Shown here: positions 16,927 through 26,109 of the stretch, in pieces
Layout: every line of letters starts with the position of its first letter
Position numbering within the stretch: the stretch's first letter is position 1
Source of the DNA: Nonomuraea basaltis
GTDB lineage: Bacteria; Actinomycetota; Actinomycetes; Streptosporangiales; Streptosporangiaceae
Assembly: GCF_005893125.1 (NCBI RefSeq)
Contig: NZ_VCJS01000020.1
Coordinates: 40,396 to 104,395, forward strand
Direction of reading: 5' to 3'
DNA length: 64,000 nucleotides
Made by a program: the position numbers and the translations under genes
The notes under the pieces: model-generated
Seen by the model: only the letters and a program-made list of their open reading frames with translations
The model's database searches: none
Told to the model about the DNA's origin: nothing

Positions 16927-19900
16927 TTACGGGGCCGTCCGGTCGGGGCGCTCCGAGATGCGGACGGCGTTGACGATCGTCGAGCCCTCACGGGTGGCGA
17001 AGCGCACGTTGAGCTGGCCGTCGGTGACCTTCACCGTGTACTGCCTGGTGACGGCCGTGTACGTGCCCGCCTCCAGCGCCAGGTCGAGCGCCGGGATCGC
17101 GAGCTGCCCCTCCACCAGCACGTCGAACACGCGCTTGCCCATCTGCGTGTTCCTGATCTCGGCGAAGTCCAGCTCGACGGTGTACGTCCCGGCCGGCACG
17201 CCGTCGAAGCGGTACTCCAGCATGCCCTCGCGGGCGGTCCTGAACAGGGCCTGGTCCTCGGTCCCCGCGATGGTCCTGGACGTGCTCTGCGTCCTCTGCT
17301 GGGTGGCGACGTAGCCGTGGGAGCCCTGGACGTACTTCCGGTCGGCCGTCCAGGTGTCCCCGGAGCTGTCGGTCAGGCTCTTGGAGCCGCCGGCGTCGAT
17401 CGCCACCTGGTGCTTGGGCACCACGACCGTCACCTTGATCTCAATGTCCGGCTGCCGGCCGCTGGCCGACTCGACGAGCAGCCTGCCCTCGCGCACCGTG
17501 CCCGGCGCGAGGCCGGCGCTGGACACCGTGACCCGCAGCGTCACCGCCTGCCCCTTGGCCAGCTCGCCCGCAGCCGGCGTCACGCCCGCCCAGGTCTCCC
17601 CGGCCACCGTGTACGGGGTCGGCGAGCCGAGGTTCGTCAGCTCCAGCGTCCGCGTGCGCGTGGACTCGCCGGGCATCACCACGGTCAGCTCCCCGGCAGA
17701 GGCGCTCACCCGGCCGGTGACCAGCGCCGTGCCGATCCTCGTCACCGTGCCCGGCGCGAGGGTGACGGCCTGCGTGAACGTGCCGTAGTGCGCCTTGGAC
17801 ACCACGACCTCGTAGTCGCCCGCCAGCACCTGCCCGTAGAACGCGCCGTCAGCGCCGGTCGTGAACGTCGCCACGTCCCCGACCTTGACCGTCGCGCCCG
17901 CCAGCGGCTCGCCGTCGTTGGCGTCGGTCACCACGCCGGTGACCAGGCCGTGCCGGCCGGCCGTGAAGGTCACGCCCTGCCCGGTGGACAGCGCCGCCTC
18001 CTCGTACGAGTACAGCAGCGCGTCGGTGCCGCCCGCGTTCTCGATGCCGACCGTGGCGCTGGTGCCCTGGTCGCGCTCGCTCTCGATGTCCTTGTACCGG
18101 AACCCGATCGAGCCGTCCTCGCCCAGCAGCGCCGAGAACGAGATCCGCTGCGAGGTGTCGCTGTAGAAGTTGACGTTGCGCCACTCCACGACGAACACCC
18201 GGTGCGGCGCCGTGCCCGTCACCGCGGTGTAGACCCCGCCCTGGGCGTCCACGGTGAGATCGTCCCAGTACGGGTAGACCGCGTTGTTCGGCGTGGTCGT
18301 GGTGGGCAGCCGGCCGTTGCTCGCGGTGACGATCCGGTCGGCGGCGAACGTGAGGAACCCGTTCGTGCCGATCCACGCCTTGGCCTGGCCCGCGCCGTAG
18401 AACGGGATCGGGAACGGCAGCGTCACTTGGACGGCCTCGTCGTCGCCGGTCAGCGCCAGCTTCTCGGTGCCGGCCACGTACGCCTGCGCGCCGCTCCGGC
18501 AGGTGTAGCCGAAGCCGTCGCCGCGCAGCGGCAGCTCGACGTCCTTGACCACGTCGCCGGCCACCGTCACGGCCGAGGTCGCGCCGCTGGAGCAGCGTGA
18601 CACCGGCGTGATCTTCAGGTCGTAGTTCCCCTGCGGCAGCGTCATGCTGTAGCGGCCGTCCGCGCCGGTGACCGCGCTGACCGGCGTGCCGGCGGCCTCC
18701 ACCGTCGCGCCGGGCTCGGGCGCGCCCGCCGTGGTGACCGTGCCGGACACCACGCCCGCCGGCTGCTTCGTCATCGGCACGTCCGCGGTCGCGGCCTGCC
18801 CGGCGGTGATCGTCACGGCGACGGTGGCCCGGTCGTAGCCGAACCTCGCCGCCGTGATCTCGTAGTCGCCGGCCATCAGGCGCGAGATCGCGTACGTGCC
18901 GTCCTCGCCCATGGTGACCGTGCGGCTCATCGGCCCCGACACCGTGACCGTGACTCCCGCGACGGGCGCGCCGGCCGCGGTGACCGTGCCGCTCAGGTCG
19001 CCGACCTCCCCTTCCGGCGCGGCGCTGACGGCGGCGTACGCGTCGAGCCGGCCCTCGCCCCAGACGTTGTTGTCGGCCGCGGCGCCGCCGCAGCTGGTGT
19101 CGGAGACGTCGGTGGCGGTGCTGTCGAGCAGCGGCCGGGTGGCCGCCACGTCGCCCTGCAGCGCGGGCGCCGCCGACCAGATCAGCGCCACCGCGGCCGC
19201 CACGTGCGGCGAGGCCATGGAGGTGCCGCTGAAGCTGCTGTAGGCGTTGCCGGGCGTCGAGGAGCGCACGTTGACGCCGGGCGCGGCGATGTTCGGCTTG
19301 ATCTCGCCGCCCTCGCCCGCGCCCTTGCTCGACCTGGCGTACAGCGCGTTGTTGACGTCGAAGCCGCCCGCGCTGTAGCTGGTCGTGTACTGGCCGGGCG
19401 AGCCGGAGGTGTTGCAGGCCGGGCCCTCGTTGCCGTTGGCGAACGCGGGGAAGATCCCGGCGGCGATCCACGCCTCGACCGTCTCCTTGTACCAGGGGTC
19501 GAACCCCTCGCCGCCCCAGGAGTTGTTGACGATGTCCGGCGCCAGGTCCGGGCGCGGGTTCTGCCCCGCCAGGTCGGTGGGCGCCAGGATCCACTGGCCG
19601 GCCGCCAGCAGCGACGCGTCGGTGCAGGTGTTGACCTCGCAGCCCTTGGCGGCGATCCACCGGGCGCCCGGCGCGACGCCGATGCCGTTCGCGCCGACCA
19701 TGGTGCCCATGACATGCGTGCCGTGGCCGTTGTTGTCGCACGGCGCGGACGTCGGGCAGACCCGGGCCGGGTCGAACCAGTTGTAGTCGTGCGTGACCGA
19801 GCCGTCCGGGCTCCTGCCCCGGTAGCTCGCGGCCAGCTCGGGATGGTCGAACTGGGCGCCGGTGTCGATGTGGGCGATCACGATGCCCTCGCCCCGGTTG

Positions 19901-20448
19901 CCGGTCTCGCTCCATACGCGCGGGGCGTTGACGCGGTCGATGTTCCACTCGACGGCGACTTCCGATGTCTCCGAGTCCGCGACGACGACCTTCGCCTCGG
20001 CCTCGCCGGGCACCGGCTTGGGCAGCGCGACGGTGCGGACCGGGTCGATGCGCTCGACCTCGGGCAGCTTGGCGATCTCGCCGGCCAGCTTCTCGTCGGC
20101 GGTGACCCGCACGGCGTTGACGATCCAGTAGGGGGTGTAGTCGGCCTCGCGGGCGTCGAGCAGCCTGCGCAGGCTCTCCTGCGAGCTTCTGGCGCGCCCG
20201 GTCTTGGCCTCGAAGACCAGCTCGGCCTTGGCCTCCTTGGTGGCGGCCCGGCGGGCGCCGCTGAGGTCGGCGGCCCCCTTCATCCGGACCCAGAAGGTGG
20301 CCTTGCCGTCCTGGGCTAATCGCGCCCGGACGGTCGTGTCGATCTTGTCGGGATCTGGTGCGGCGTGGGCCGCGGTCTGCGGGACGAGGAGACCGGCGAT
20401 GACGATGATCCCGGCCAGGATCGCACGCCAGCGGAGGGTGATGGGCAC
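16927..20448 (-). CDS. Secreted S8 serine peptidase with carboxypeptidase-like repeats and malectin-like C-terminus
   Basis: 1173 aa. Signal peptide at 1-29 (LLVPQTAAHA), inhibitor-like propeptide to about 165, then a subtilisin domain with Asp195 (HIDTG), His242 (NGHGTHVMG), oxyanion Asn near 340 (FANGNEGP) and Ser410 (GTSMASPH). From about 480 there are two or three carboxypeptidase-regulatory-like beta domains (SGTVTAAGAPVAGVTVTV type), a WIGTNGFLTF beta-sandwich, another such repeat near 865, and a malectin-like carbohydrate-binding domain at about 1040-1165 (VAIDAGGSKSLTDSSG). It probably degrades extracellular protein while bound to glycan. A terminator follows. Catalytic triad is complete. 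Confidence 0.93.
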   Translation of the reverse strand: MPITLRWRAILAGIIVIAGLLVPQTAAHAAPDPDKIDTTVRARLAQDGKATFWVRMKGAADLSGARRAATKEAKAELVFEAKTGRARSSQESLRRLLDAREADYTPYWIVNAVRVTADEKLAGEIAKLPEVERIDPVRTVALPKPVPGEAEAKVVVADSETSEVAVEWNIDRVNAPRVWSETGNRGEGIVIAHIDTGAQFDHPELAASYRGRSPDGSVTHDYNWFDPARVCPTSAPCDNNGHGTHVMGTMVGANGIGVAPGARWIAAKGCEVNTCTDASLLAAGQWILAPTDLAGQNPRPDLAPDIVNNSWGGEGFDPWYKETVEAWIAAGIFPAFANGNEGPACNTSGSPGQYTTSYSAGGFDVNNALYARSSKGAGEGGEIKPNIAAPGVNVRSSTPGNAYSSFSGTSMASPHVAAAVALIWSAAPALQGDVAATRPLLDSTATDVSDTSCGGAAADNNVWGEGRLDAYAAVSAAPEGEVGDLSGTVTAAGAPVAGVTVTVSGPMSRTVTMGEDGTYAISRLMAGDYEITAARFGYDRATVAVTITAGQAATADVPMTKQPAGVVSGTVTTAGAPEPGATVEAAGTPVSAVTGADGRYSMTLPQGNYDLKITPVSRCSSGATSAVTVAGDVVKDVELPLRGDGFGYTCRSGAQAYVAGTEKLALTGDDEAVQVTLPFPIPFYGAGQAKAWIGTNGFLTFAADRIVTASNGRLPTTTTPNNAVYPYWDDLTVDAQGGVYTAVTGTAPHRVFVVEWRNVNFYSDTSQRISFSALLGEDGSIGFRYKDIESERDQGTSATVGIENAGGTDALLYSYEEAALSTGQGVTFTAGRHGLVTGVVTDANDGEPLAGATVKVGDVATFTTGADGAFYGQVLAGDYEVVVSKAHYGTFTQAVTLAPGTVTRIGTALVTGRVSASAGELTVVMPGESTRTRTLELTNLGSPTPYTVAGETWAGVTPAAGELAKGQAVTLRVTVSSAGLAPGTVREGRLLVESASGRQPDIEIKVTVVVPKHQVAIDAGGSKSLTDSSGDTWTADRKYVQGSHGYVATQQRTQSTSRTIAGTEDQALFRTAREGMLEYRFDGVPAGTYTVELDFAEIRNTQMGKRVFDVLVEGQLAIPALDLALEAGTYTAVTRQYTVKVTDGQLNVRFATREGSTIVNAVRISERPDRTAP

Positions 20449-20544
20449 GCGCTCTCCTTCACGACATTGGGGTAGAGGTGATCTTTACGCCTCTGTCGAG
20501 AAGGGTGAAGCGATCTTGTCGGGAAAGCAAGAGGTGTCGTAAAC

Positions 20545-20556
20545 CGTAACGTTACG
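20545..20556. promoter_or_regulatory. 12-bp perfect palindrome upstream of the protease gene
   Basis: CGTAACGTTACG, about 100 bp upstream of the protease start and 19 bp from the 3' end of the glycosyltransferase gene. Operator-like; no regulator can be named. Confidence 0.35.
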
Positions 20557-20574
20557 AGCTGAAATGCAATCTGG

Positions 20575-22011
20575 TCAGCTGAAATGTCGCCACATGGGCC
20601 AGGTCGCCGACCAGGGCCGATCCAGGCCCCGGCACAGGTAGACCGGCAGGCCCTGCTCCTCGTTCTCGATGTCCACGCCGTTGTCGATCCTGGCCCGCTC
20701 TTCGCAGGAGCCGAAGAGGTCGCGGCCGCGCGGGCCGATGTTCACCAGGATCGCGGTGGTGCCGGTCTCGGGCGGCGGTCCATAGTCCCAGAGCTGGTTG
20801 TGTCCCGAGTACACGCGCGGCACCCCGGCCTGGTCCAGCGCGCCGTGCTCGCCGTAGCTGCCCGTCAGGATCACCGTCCTGGCCTGCTCCTCGGGCGGGA
20901 GCGACCGCCTGACCCCGTCCACCGCCGCCGTGAATCGCGGCCAGCCGACCGACTCGCGCGCCACCTCGTTGATCGCCGGCACCGGCGTCTCGGCCAGCTC
21001 GGCCACCGGGATGAGCGGCAGCCCGATCACGGCCGAGACCGCCGCGCTGAACGCCAGCGCCCAGGCCGCCGGCCGCGCCCGGGCGGCGGCGACCGCCGCC
21101 ACGCAGCCCGCGGCGAACAGCAGCAGGATCAGCCCCGCCGCGTAGTCGAAGCGCCCGCCGCTGATCAGCGTCAGCGCCGCCGCCACCGGATAGGCCACGG
21201 CCAGTGCCCGCACCCGCCGGTCCCGCCACAGCCGCACGAACCCGAACACCGCGATCACCGACACGACCGGCCCGAACAACGTCAGCTGCATCGGCACGAA
21301 GAGGACGCGCATCTCGGCGCCGTCGTTCTCGCTGAGTGCCGCCGCCATCGCCAGTTGCGGCCAGTCGTTGGCCACCTGGTAGATGAGGTTCGGCACGGCG
21401 ATCACCACCGCGAGCAGCGCTCCCGCCCACAGCCACGGGCTCGCCAGCGTCCGCCGCGGCCCCGCGGCCAGCAACCCGGCGGCCAGCCCCAGCACCAGCA
21501 GCGCGATCAGGTGCTTGTTGTAGGTGGCCAGCCCGATCACCGCCCCCGCGGCGAGCCACCAGCGCGGCTGCTGCTCGCGCAGCAGCGCCTTCAGGATGAA
21601 CAAGATGGCCGCCGCCCACAGCGGCAGGTCGAAGCTGAGCGTCAGCATCGAGTGCCCCGCGATCAACGTGAACGCGCCCGTCGCCGTGCCCGCCGCGGCC
21701 AGCGTCTGCGCCGCCTTGCCGCCGTCCAGCTCCCGCGCGATCAGCGCCACGAGCACGACCAGGATCGCGACGGCCAGCGCCGGCAGCACCCTGATCCCGG
21801 TGACCGTGTCGCCGAACAGCGCTATCCCGGCCCTGGCCAGCATCGGCGTCAGCAGCGGCTGGTCCACGTAGCCCCAGGCGGGCAGCTCTGACAGCACCCG
21901 GAAGTACAGCTCGTCACGGTGGTAGCCGTAGCCGGGGCTCAGCGCCAGGAGCACGCCGAACAGCAGGACCGCGATCGCCGTCACCGATCGCCACGCTAAA
22001 GGCCGCTCCAT
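20575..22011 (-). CDS. Glycosyltransferase family 39 / ArnT-like GT-C membrane enzyme
   Basis: 478 aa with about 10-12 membrane segments and a C-terminal extracytoplasmic domain. The first loop has YHRDELYFRVL, containing the acidic pair expected of GT-C enzymes, and WGYVDQPLLTPMLA is typical of the PMT_2 branch. Such proteins move a sugar from a polyprenyl-phosphate donor to a lipid, polymer or protein outside the membrane. ATG at 22011 is preferred over an in-frame TTG at 22020 because TAGGTT (22019-22024) sits 7 nt upstream, a leaderless arrangement. Confidence 0.84.
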   Translation of the reverse strand: MERPLAWRSVTAIAVLLFGVLLALSPGYGYHRDELYFRVLSELPAWGYVDQPLLTPMLARAGIALFGDTVTGIRVLPALAVAILVVLVALIARELDGGKAAQTLAAAGTATGAFTLIAGHSMLTLSFDLPLWAAAILFILKALLREQQPRWWLAAGAVIGLATYNKHLIALLVLGLAAGLLAAGPRRTLASPWLWAGALLAVVIAVPNLIYQVANDWPQLAMAAALSENDGAEMRVLFVPMQLTLFGPVVSVIAVFGFVRLWRDRRVRALAVAYPVAAALTLISGGRFDYAAGLILLLFAAGCVAAVAAARARPAAWALAFSAAVSAVIGLPLIPVAELAETPVPAINEVARESVGWPRFTAAVDGVRRSLPPEEQARTVILTGSYGEHGALDQAGVPRVYSGHNQLWDYGPPPETGTTAILVNIGPRGRDLFGSCEERARIDNGVDIENEEQGLPVYLCRGLDRPWSATWPMWRHFS

Positions 22012-22018
22012 GCCCGCC

Positions 22019-22024
22019 AACCTA
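22019..22024 (-). promoter_or_regulatory. Leaderless -10 hexamer (TAGGTT)
   Basis: TANNNT hexamer 7 nt before the glycosyltransferase ATG at 22011. Confidence 0.5.
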
Positions 22025-22255
22025 GATCGCCGGGCGCTCCTTTGTCACCGCTGTCCGATGGCCGACCTGCTTCATGATCGCCATGAAGTACGCCTTGATG
22101 TCGCCTTCGCTCTCGTCGTCGGGATGGGCGCCGAGGTGGTAGACCACGGCGGCGGTCAGCAGCTCCTGCACCACGTCCAGGTCGATGTCGCGCGGGCGGG
22201 TCTCGCGGGCAGGTCGCGTTGCGCGATCTTGAAAGGCCGGATAGCCTGTCGGCAT
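22022..22255 (-). pseudogene. C-terminal remnant of a TetR-family regulator
   Basis: The minus-strand frame carries RPRDIDLDVVQELLTAAVVYHLG and a following amphipathic helix, which looks like the end of a TetR ligand-binding domain (DVDxDVVxELLxxxxYxR pattern). No helix-turn-helix exists upstream: the frame runs antisense into the trp leader and attenuator. The ATG at 22255 would give a 77-aa peptide and overlaps the ATG of the Trp leader peptide on the other strand. Best read as a truncated gene that lost its 5' half where the trp control region now lies. Homology is by eye. Confidence 0.5.
22219..22247 (+). promoter_or_regulatory. trp promoter (-35 TTGCGC, -10 TAGCCT)
   Basis: TTGCGC (22219-22224) and TAGCCT (22242-22247) are separated by exactly 17 nt. 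The -10 ends 6 nt before the ATG of the Trp leader peptide, so transcription should begin at or next to that ATG. Confidence 0.6.
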
Positions 22256-22295
22256 GCGAAATCGCGCTGAGCTCCTGTGGTGGCGCCGCTCATAG
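22254..22295 (+). CDS. trpL: trp operon leader peptide (MRNRAELLWWRRS)
   Basis: 13-residue leader peptide with tandem Trp codons (TGGTGG) at positions 9-10, lying 102 bp ahead of trpEG. Ribosome stalling at these codons when charged tRNA-Trp is scarce should prevent the terminator hairpin at 22326-22345 and let trpEG be transcribed. No Shine-Dalgarno precedes the ATG, and the -10 box is only 6 nt upstream, so the peptide is probably translated from a leaderless transcript. The tandem Trp codons next to a terminator make the call secure. Confidence 0.88.
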   Translation: MRNRAELLWWRRS

Positions 22296-22349
22296 GCGGC
22301 GCGAGTTTCGCATTCCTCATCGGACGGCCGCCCCGGATGGCGGCCTTTC
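22283..22349 (+). terminator. trp attenuator: pause hairpin and intrinsic terminator
   Basis: GCGCCGC (22283-22289) pairs with GCGGCGC (22296-22302), overlapping the end of the leader peptide. Downstream, GGCCGCC (22326-22332) pairs with GGCGGCC (22339-22345) and is followed by TTTCT, an intrinsic terminator. Arrangement and spacing fit classical transcription attenuation of trpEG. Confidence 0.8.
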
Positions 22350-22397
22350 TCGTGTCCGCCCCGGGGTTCGATCATTTGACGTGATAAGGGGCAGCAA

Positions 22398-24530
22398 GTG
22401 GAGACGAGCGGATATACCACCGCCGGGGGCATCGCAGTCGAGCGCGAGGCCCGCGAGACCGACGAGGCGGCGCTCGAAGAGATCGTGACGGCCCTCGGCG
22501 AACGGCGCGGCGGCGCCTTCTCCTCGGGCATGGACTACCCCGGGCGCTACAGCCGATGGGCGTTCGGCTACGTCGACCCGTGCCTGGAGCTGGTCGCCAA
22601 GGGCCGCACCATCTCGGCGACGGCGCTCAACGAGCGCGGCAGGGTCGTGCTGCCCGCCGTCGCCTCCTGCCTGCTGGCCGCGGGCAAGCCGGTCACCGAG
22701 CCCACGGCCGACCGGGTGGAGGTGCACGTACCCGAGTCGGAGGACTTGCTGCCCGAGGAGATGCGCAGCCGCCGGCCCACCGTGTTCACCGCGATCCGCG
22801 AGGTCATCGCCGCCTTCCGCGGCGACGACCCGCACCTGGGGCTCTACGGCGCCTTCGGCTACGACCTGGCCTTCCAGTTCGAGCCCATCAGGCAGGAGCT
22901 CGTACGCCCCGACGACCAGCGCGACCTCGTGCTCCACCTGCCCGACCGGCTGGTCGTGATCGACCGGCAGCGCGAGACGTGTGTCGAATACCGCTACGAG
23001 TTCACCGTGGACGGGGCCACCACCCGCGGCCTGGAGCGGACCGGCGCGAGCACGCCCATCGAGGCCCCCGGCGAGCTGCCGGAGAACCCGGAGAAGGGCG
23101 AATACGCCAAGGTCGTGGCCGCCGCCAAGGAGAAGTTCAAGCGCGGCGACCTGTTCGAGGTCGTGCCCGGCCAGGTCTTCCACGCCGCCTGCGCCGACCC
23201 CGCGGGCTTCTACCGCGGCCTGCGCCACAGCAACCCGGCGCCGTACGAGTTCATCATCAGCCTCGGCGAGGGCGAGCACCTGGTCGGCGCCTCGCCCGAG
23301 ATGTACGTCCGGGTGAGCGGCGACCGCGTCGAGACCTGCCCCATCTCCGGCACGATCGCCCGCGGCAGCAACCCGGTCGAGGACGCCGAGGCCATCCGCA
23401 CCCTCCTGTCGAGCGTCAAGGAGGAGTCGGAGCTCACCATGTGCACCGACGTCGACCGCAACGACAAGTCGCGCATCTGCGTGCCCGGCTCGGTGAAGGT
23501 CATCGGACGCCGCCAGATCGAGCTCTACTCCCGCCTGATCCACACCGTGGACCACATCGAGGGCCGCCTGCGCCCCGAGTTCGACGCCCTCGACGCCTTC
23601 CTCACTCACATGTGGGCCGTCACGGTCACCGGCGCGCCCAAGACCTGGGCCATGCAGTTCATCGAGGACCACGAGGCCACCACCCGCAGGTGGTACGGCG
23701 GCGCCATCGGCTTCATCGGCTTCGACGGCTCCATGAACACCGGCCTCACCCTGCGCACCGCCCAGATCAAGAACGGCGTGGCGATCGTCAGGGCCGGAGC
23801 CACACTGCTGTTCGACTCCGACCCCGAGTCCGAGGAGCGCGAGACCGAGCTTAAGGCCAGCGCTCTGCTCGGCGCCCTGGCCTCGGTCAACGAGCCCGGC
23901 GCCGTCCCGGTCCCCGAGCCCAGGCCGCAGCCGGGCCTGGGCATGAAGGTGCTGCTCGTCGACCACGAGGACTCCTTCGTCAACACGCTGGCCGACTACT
24001 TCCGCCAGGAGGGCGCCGCCGTGGTGACGCTGCGCCACGGCTTCCCCTCGCACATGATCGACGAGATCGGGCCCGACCTCGTGGTGCTCTCACCCGGCCC
24101 CGGGTGGCCCACCGACTTCGGCATGTCCGCGCTGCTCGACCAGATCTACACCCGCGACCTGCCGGTCTTCGGCGTCTGCCTGGGCCTGCAGGCCATGGTC
24201 GAGCAGGCCGGCGGCACGCTGGAGCTGCTCGACTACCCCGAGCACGGCAAGCGCGGCCAGGTCTCCAGGCTGGGCGACAGCGCGCTGCTCGAGGGGCTGC
24301 CCGAGGAGTTCACCGCGGCCCGCTACCATTCGCTGCACGCCAAGAGGCCCGGCGTGGTCGGCTTCACCCCGACCGCACTCACGCCCGATGGCAATGTCAT
24401 GGCCATCGAGGACGTCGAGCGGCGTCGCTTCGCCGTGCAGTTCCACCCCGAGTCGATCCTGACCCAGGAGGGTGGCGCGGGCGCGAAGGTCATCGCGAAC
24501 GTCCTCCGCCTCTGCCGCCGGCAGGCCTGA
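22398..24530 (+). CDS. trpEG: Anthranilate synthase, fused components I and II
   Basis: 710 aa. Residues about 1-500 are the TrpE chorismate-binding domain (CPISGTIARG, DVDRNDKSRICVPG and GAPKTWAMQFIEDHE are core motifs). From residue 516 a glutamine amidotransferase domain follows (MKVLLVDHEDSFVN), with catalytic Cys594 (FGVCLGLQ) and His683/Glu685 (QFHPES). The enzyme turns chorismate and glutamine into anthranilate, the first committed step to tryptophan. AAGGGG precedes the GTG start. Expression is controlled by the leader peptide and attenuator upstream. trpF is elsewhere (42.9 kb). Phenazine-type PhzE is a less likely alternative given the Trp leader. Confidence 0.95.
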   Translation: METSGYTTAGGIAVEREARETDEAALEEIVTALGERRGGAFSSGMDYPGRYSRWAFGYVDPCLELVAKGRTISATALNERGRVVLPAVASCLLAAGKPVTEPTADRVEVHVPESEDLLPEEMRSRRPTVFTAIREVIAAFRGDDPHLGLYGAFGYDLAFQFEPIRQELVRPDDQRDLVLHLPDRLVVIDRQRETCVEYRYEFTVDGATTRGLERTGASTPIEAPGELPENPEKGEYAKVVAAAKEKFKRGDLFEVVPGQVFHAACADPAGFYRGLRHSNPAPYEFIISLGEGEHLVGASPEMYVRVSGDRVETCPISGTIARGSNPVEDAEAIRTLLSSVKEESELTMCTDVDRNDKSRICVPGSVKVIGRRQIELYSRLIHTVDHIEGRLRPEFDALDAFLTHMWAVTVTGAPKTWAMQFIEDHEATTRRWYGGAIGFIGFDGSMNTGLTLRTAQIKNGVAIVRAGATLLFDSDPESEERETELKASALLGALASVNEPGAVPVPEPRPQPGLGMKVLLVDHEDSFVNTLADYFRQEGAAVVTLRHGFPSHMIDEIGPDLVVLSPGPGWPTDFGMSALLDQIYTRDLPVFGVCLGLQAMVEQAGGTLELLDYPEHGKRGQVSRLGDSALLEGLPEEFTAARYHSLHAKRPGVVGFTPTALTPDGNVMAIEDVERRRFAVQFHPESILTQEGGAGAKVIANVLRLCRRQA

Positions 24531-24678
24531 TCGACGGCAGGCCGTAGAGAGGCTACTGAACGACGCCGGGCGGGTCGTGCGAACGGTGCGGACGCCGGCA
24601 GGCCGTGCGGAGGTCGTGAAGCGCCCGCCGGCTCGTACCGGGGTCGTAACGTCAGGCGGGCCGTGCGGAGGTCGTAAA
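24519..24678. repeat. GGCAGGCCGT-type short direct repeats after trpEG
   Basis: CGGCAGGCC occurs at 24519-24527 (across the trpEG stop region) and 24535-24543. A longer copy GGCCGTGCGGAGGTCGTGAA (24601-24620) is repeated at 24659-24678 with one or two changes. The 188-bp spacer is largely made of these copies. Confidence 0.75.
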
Positions 24679-24706
24679 ACGTCGGCGGGGGCATGTGAGG
24701 CTCCCC

Positions 24707-24712
24707 TAGAGT
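24707..24712 (+). promoter_or_regulatory. Leaderless -10 hexamer (TAGAGT)
   Basis: TANNNT hexamer 6 nt before the amidohydrolase ATG at 24719. Confidence 0.55.
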
Positions 24713-24718
24713 CTCCGC

Positions 24719-25876
24719 ATGCTCTCCGTAGATCTGCCGGGCACGGTGCGTGACGCGCTGCTCTCCCCGCTCGTCGACCACCACTGTCACGGTGTACGGC
24801 GAGACGACCTGACGAGGGCGCAGTTCGAGCTGCTCATCAACGAGGGCGGCAGCGCGGCGCCGCCGGGCACCACCCACTTCGACACGCCGCTCGGCCTGGC
24901 GCTGCGCCGCTGGTGCGCGCCCCTGCTCGACCTGGAGCCGCACGCCCCGCCCGCCGTCTACCTCGCCCGCCGGGCCGAGCTGGGCGCCGCCGAGGTCAAC
25001 CGGCGGCTGCTGGCCGCGGCCGGGATGGTGGCGTTCCTGGTCGACACCGCTCCAGCGGACACCTCCTCAGGGGACCTGCTGTCGGCCGCCGAGATGGGCC
25101 GCCACGGCAGCGCGGCGGCCGACGAGCTGGTCAGGATCGAGCAGATCGAGCGGAACGTGGCCGAGCTGGCCCAGGTCGCCGTCGACTACCTGGACGGCCT
25201 CGGCGAGGAGCTGACCGCCCGGGCCGCGAGGGCTGTCGGGATCAAGACCGTCATGGCCACCCAGTGCGGCCTCGACTTCGACCCGTCCCGGCCGAGCCGG
25301 GGCGCGGTGATCGCGGCCGTCAACCGCCGGCTGGACGCGCCGAAGGAGCCGCTGACCGACCCGATCCTGCTGCGTTACCTGCTCTGGAGTGCGATCGACG
25401 TGGCCAGGGAGCGCGGGCTGCCCGTGCAGTTCCACACCGGGTTCGGCGGCGGCCCGGGACTCGAGCTGCAGCGTACCGACCCGGCCAGGCTGAGCGCGTT
25501 CGCCGGGGTGCTGCAGGCCGCCGGCGTGCCGGTGATCCTGCTGCACTGCTACCCGTTCCACCGTCAGGCCGCGTACCTGGCCGGTCTTTACCCGCACGTC
25601 TACGTGGACGTCGGCCTCGCGCTGCCGCACACCGCCGCCGCCTCGGCCAGGGTGATGGACGAGCTGCTGGAGCTGGCGCCGTTCCACAAGCAGCTGTTCA
25701 GCTCCGGCTGCCGCGGCGTGGCCGAGAGCTGCCTGCTGGGCGCGCTCTACTACCGGCAGGCGCTGGGCGCGGCGCTCGCGGCCAGGGTCGGCGCGGGGGA
25801 GTGGAGCGCGGCGGACGCGGCCCGGGTCGCCCACATGATCGGCTCAGGGAACGCCCGCCGGATCTACCGGTTGTGA
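24719..25876 (+). CDS. Amidohydrolase family protein (FluG N-terminal-like)
   Basis: 385 aa TIM-barrel metal-dependent hydrolase. The metal motif HHCHG (about residues 21-25), VQFHTGFGGGPG (His near 240) and LLHCYPFHRQ (His near 277) supply the expected histidines, and the late LFSSGCRGVAES region occupies the final-acid position, where an Asp is usual. The overall pattern resembles the amidohydrolase half of FluG-type proteins. Substrate unknown. TAGAGT 6 nt before the ATG with no ribosome-binding site suggests leaderless translation. Confidence 0.8.
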   Translation: MLSVDLPGTVRDALLSPLVDHHCHGVRRDDLTRAQFELLINEGGSAAPPGTTHFDTPLGLALRRWCAPLLDLEPHAPPAVYLARRAELGAAEVNRRLLAAAGMVAFLVDTAPADTSSGDLLSAAEMGRHGSAAADELVRIEQIERNVAELAQVAVDYLDGLGEELTARAARAVGIKTVMATQCGLDFDPSRPSRGAVIAAVNRRLDAPKEPLTDPILLRYLLWSAIDVARERGLPVQFHTGFGGGPGLELQRTDPARLSAFAGVLQAAGVPVILLHCYPFHRQAAYLAGLYPHVYVDVGLALPHTAAASARVMDELLELAPFHKQLFSSGCRGVAESCLLGALYYRQALGAALAARVGAGEWSAADAARVAHMIGSGNARRIYRL

Positions 25877-25879
25877 ATT

Positions 25880-25896
25880 CCTCCTCACGGAGGAGG
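25880..25896. terminator. Small hairpin after the amidohydrolase
   Basis: CCTCCT (25880-25885) pairs with AGGAGG (25891-25896), 5-nt loop, 4 bp after the stop. Weak terminator candidate. Confidence 0.4.
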
Positions 25897-26109
25897 TGTG
25901 ACCTGCGCGTGCTCTGCACGGCCGCGCGCCTGCCTCGGGCGACCTAGACAGGTAGGATCGCCGTCGCGAGGGGCCCGCACACCGCTGCTGACCTGCTCAG
26001 GCACCCGCTGCCTGGCCGCCGGGCAGGCGGGGGCGCCGACTCGCGCCGAGCCGCGCGAGCTGGTTTGCTTGGGCCGTCACAACAAACCCAACCCGAGCGG
26101 GGGCTCCCT

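Noticed and set aside
14377..18600. 1407-codon plus-strand open frame
   Set aside because: Antisense to four well-supported genes; open only because of high GC.
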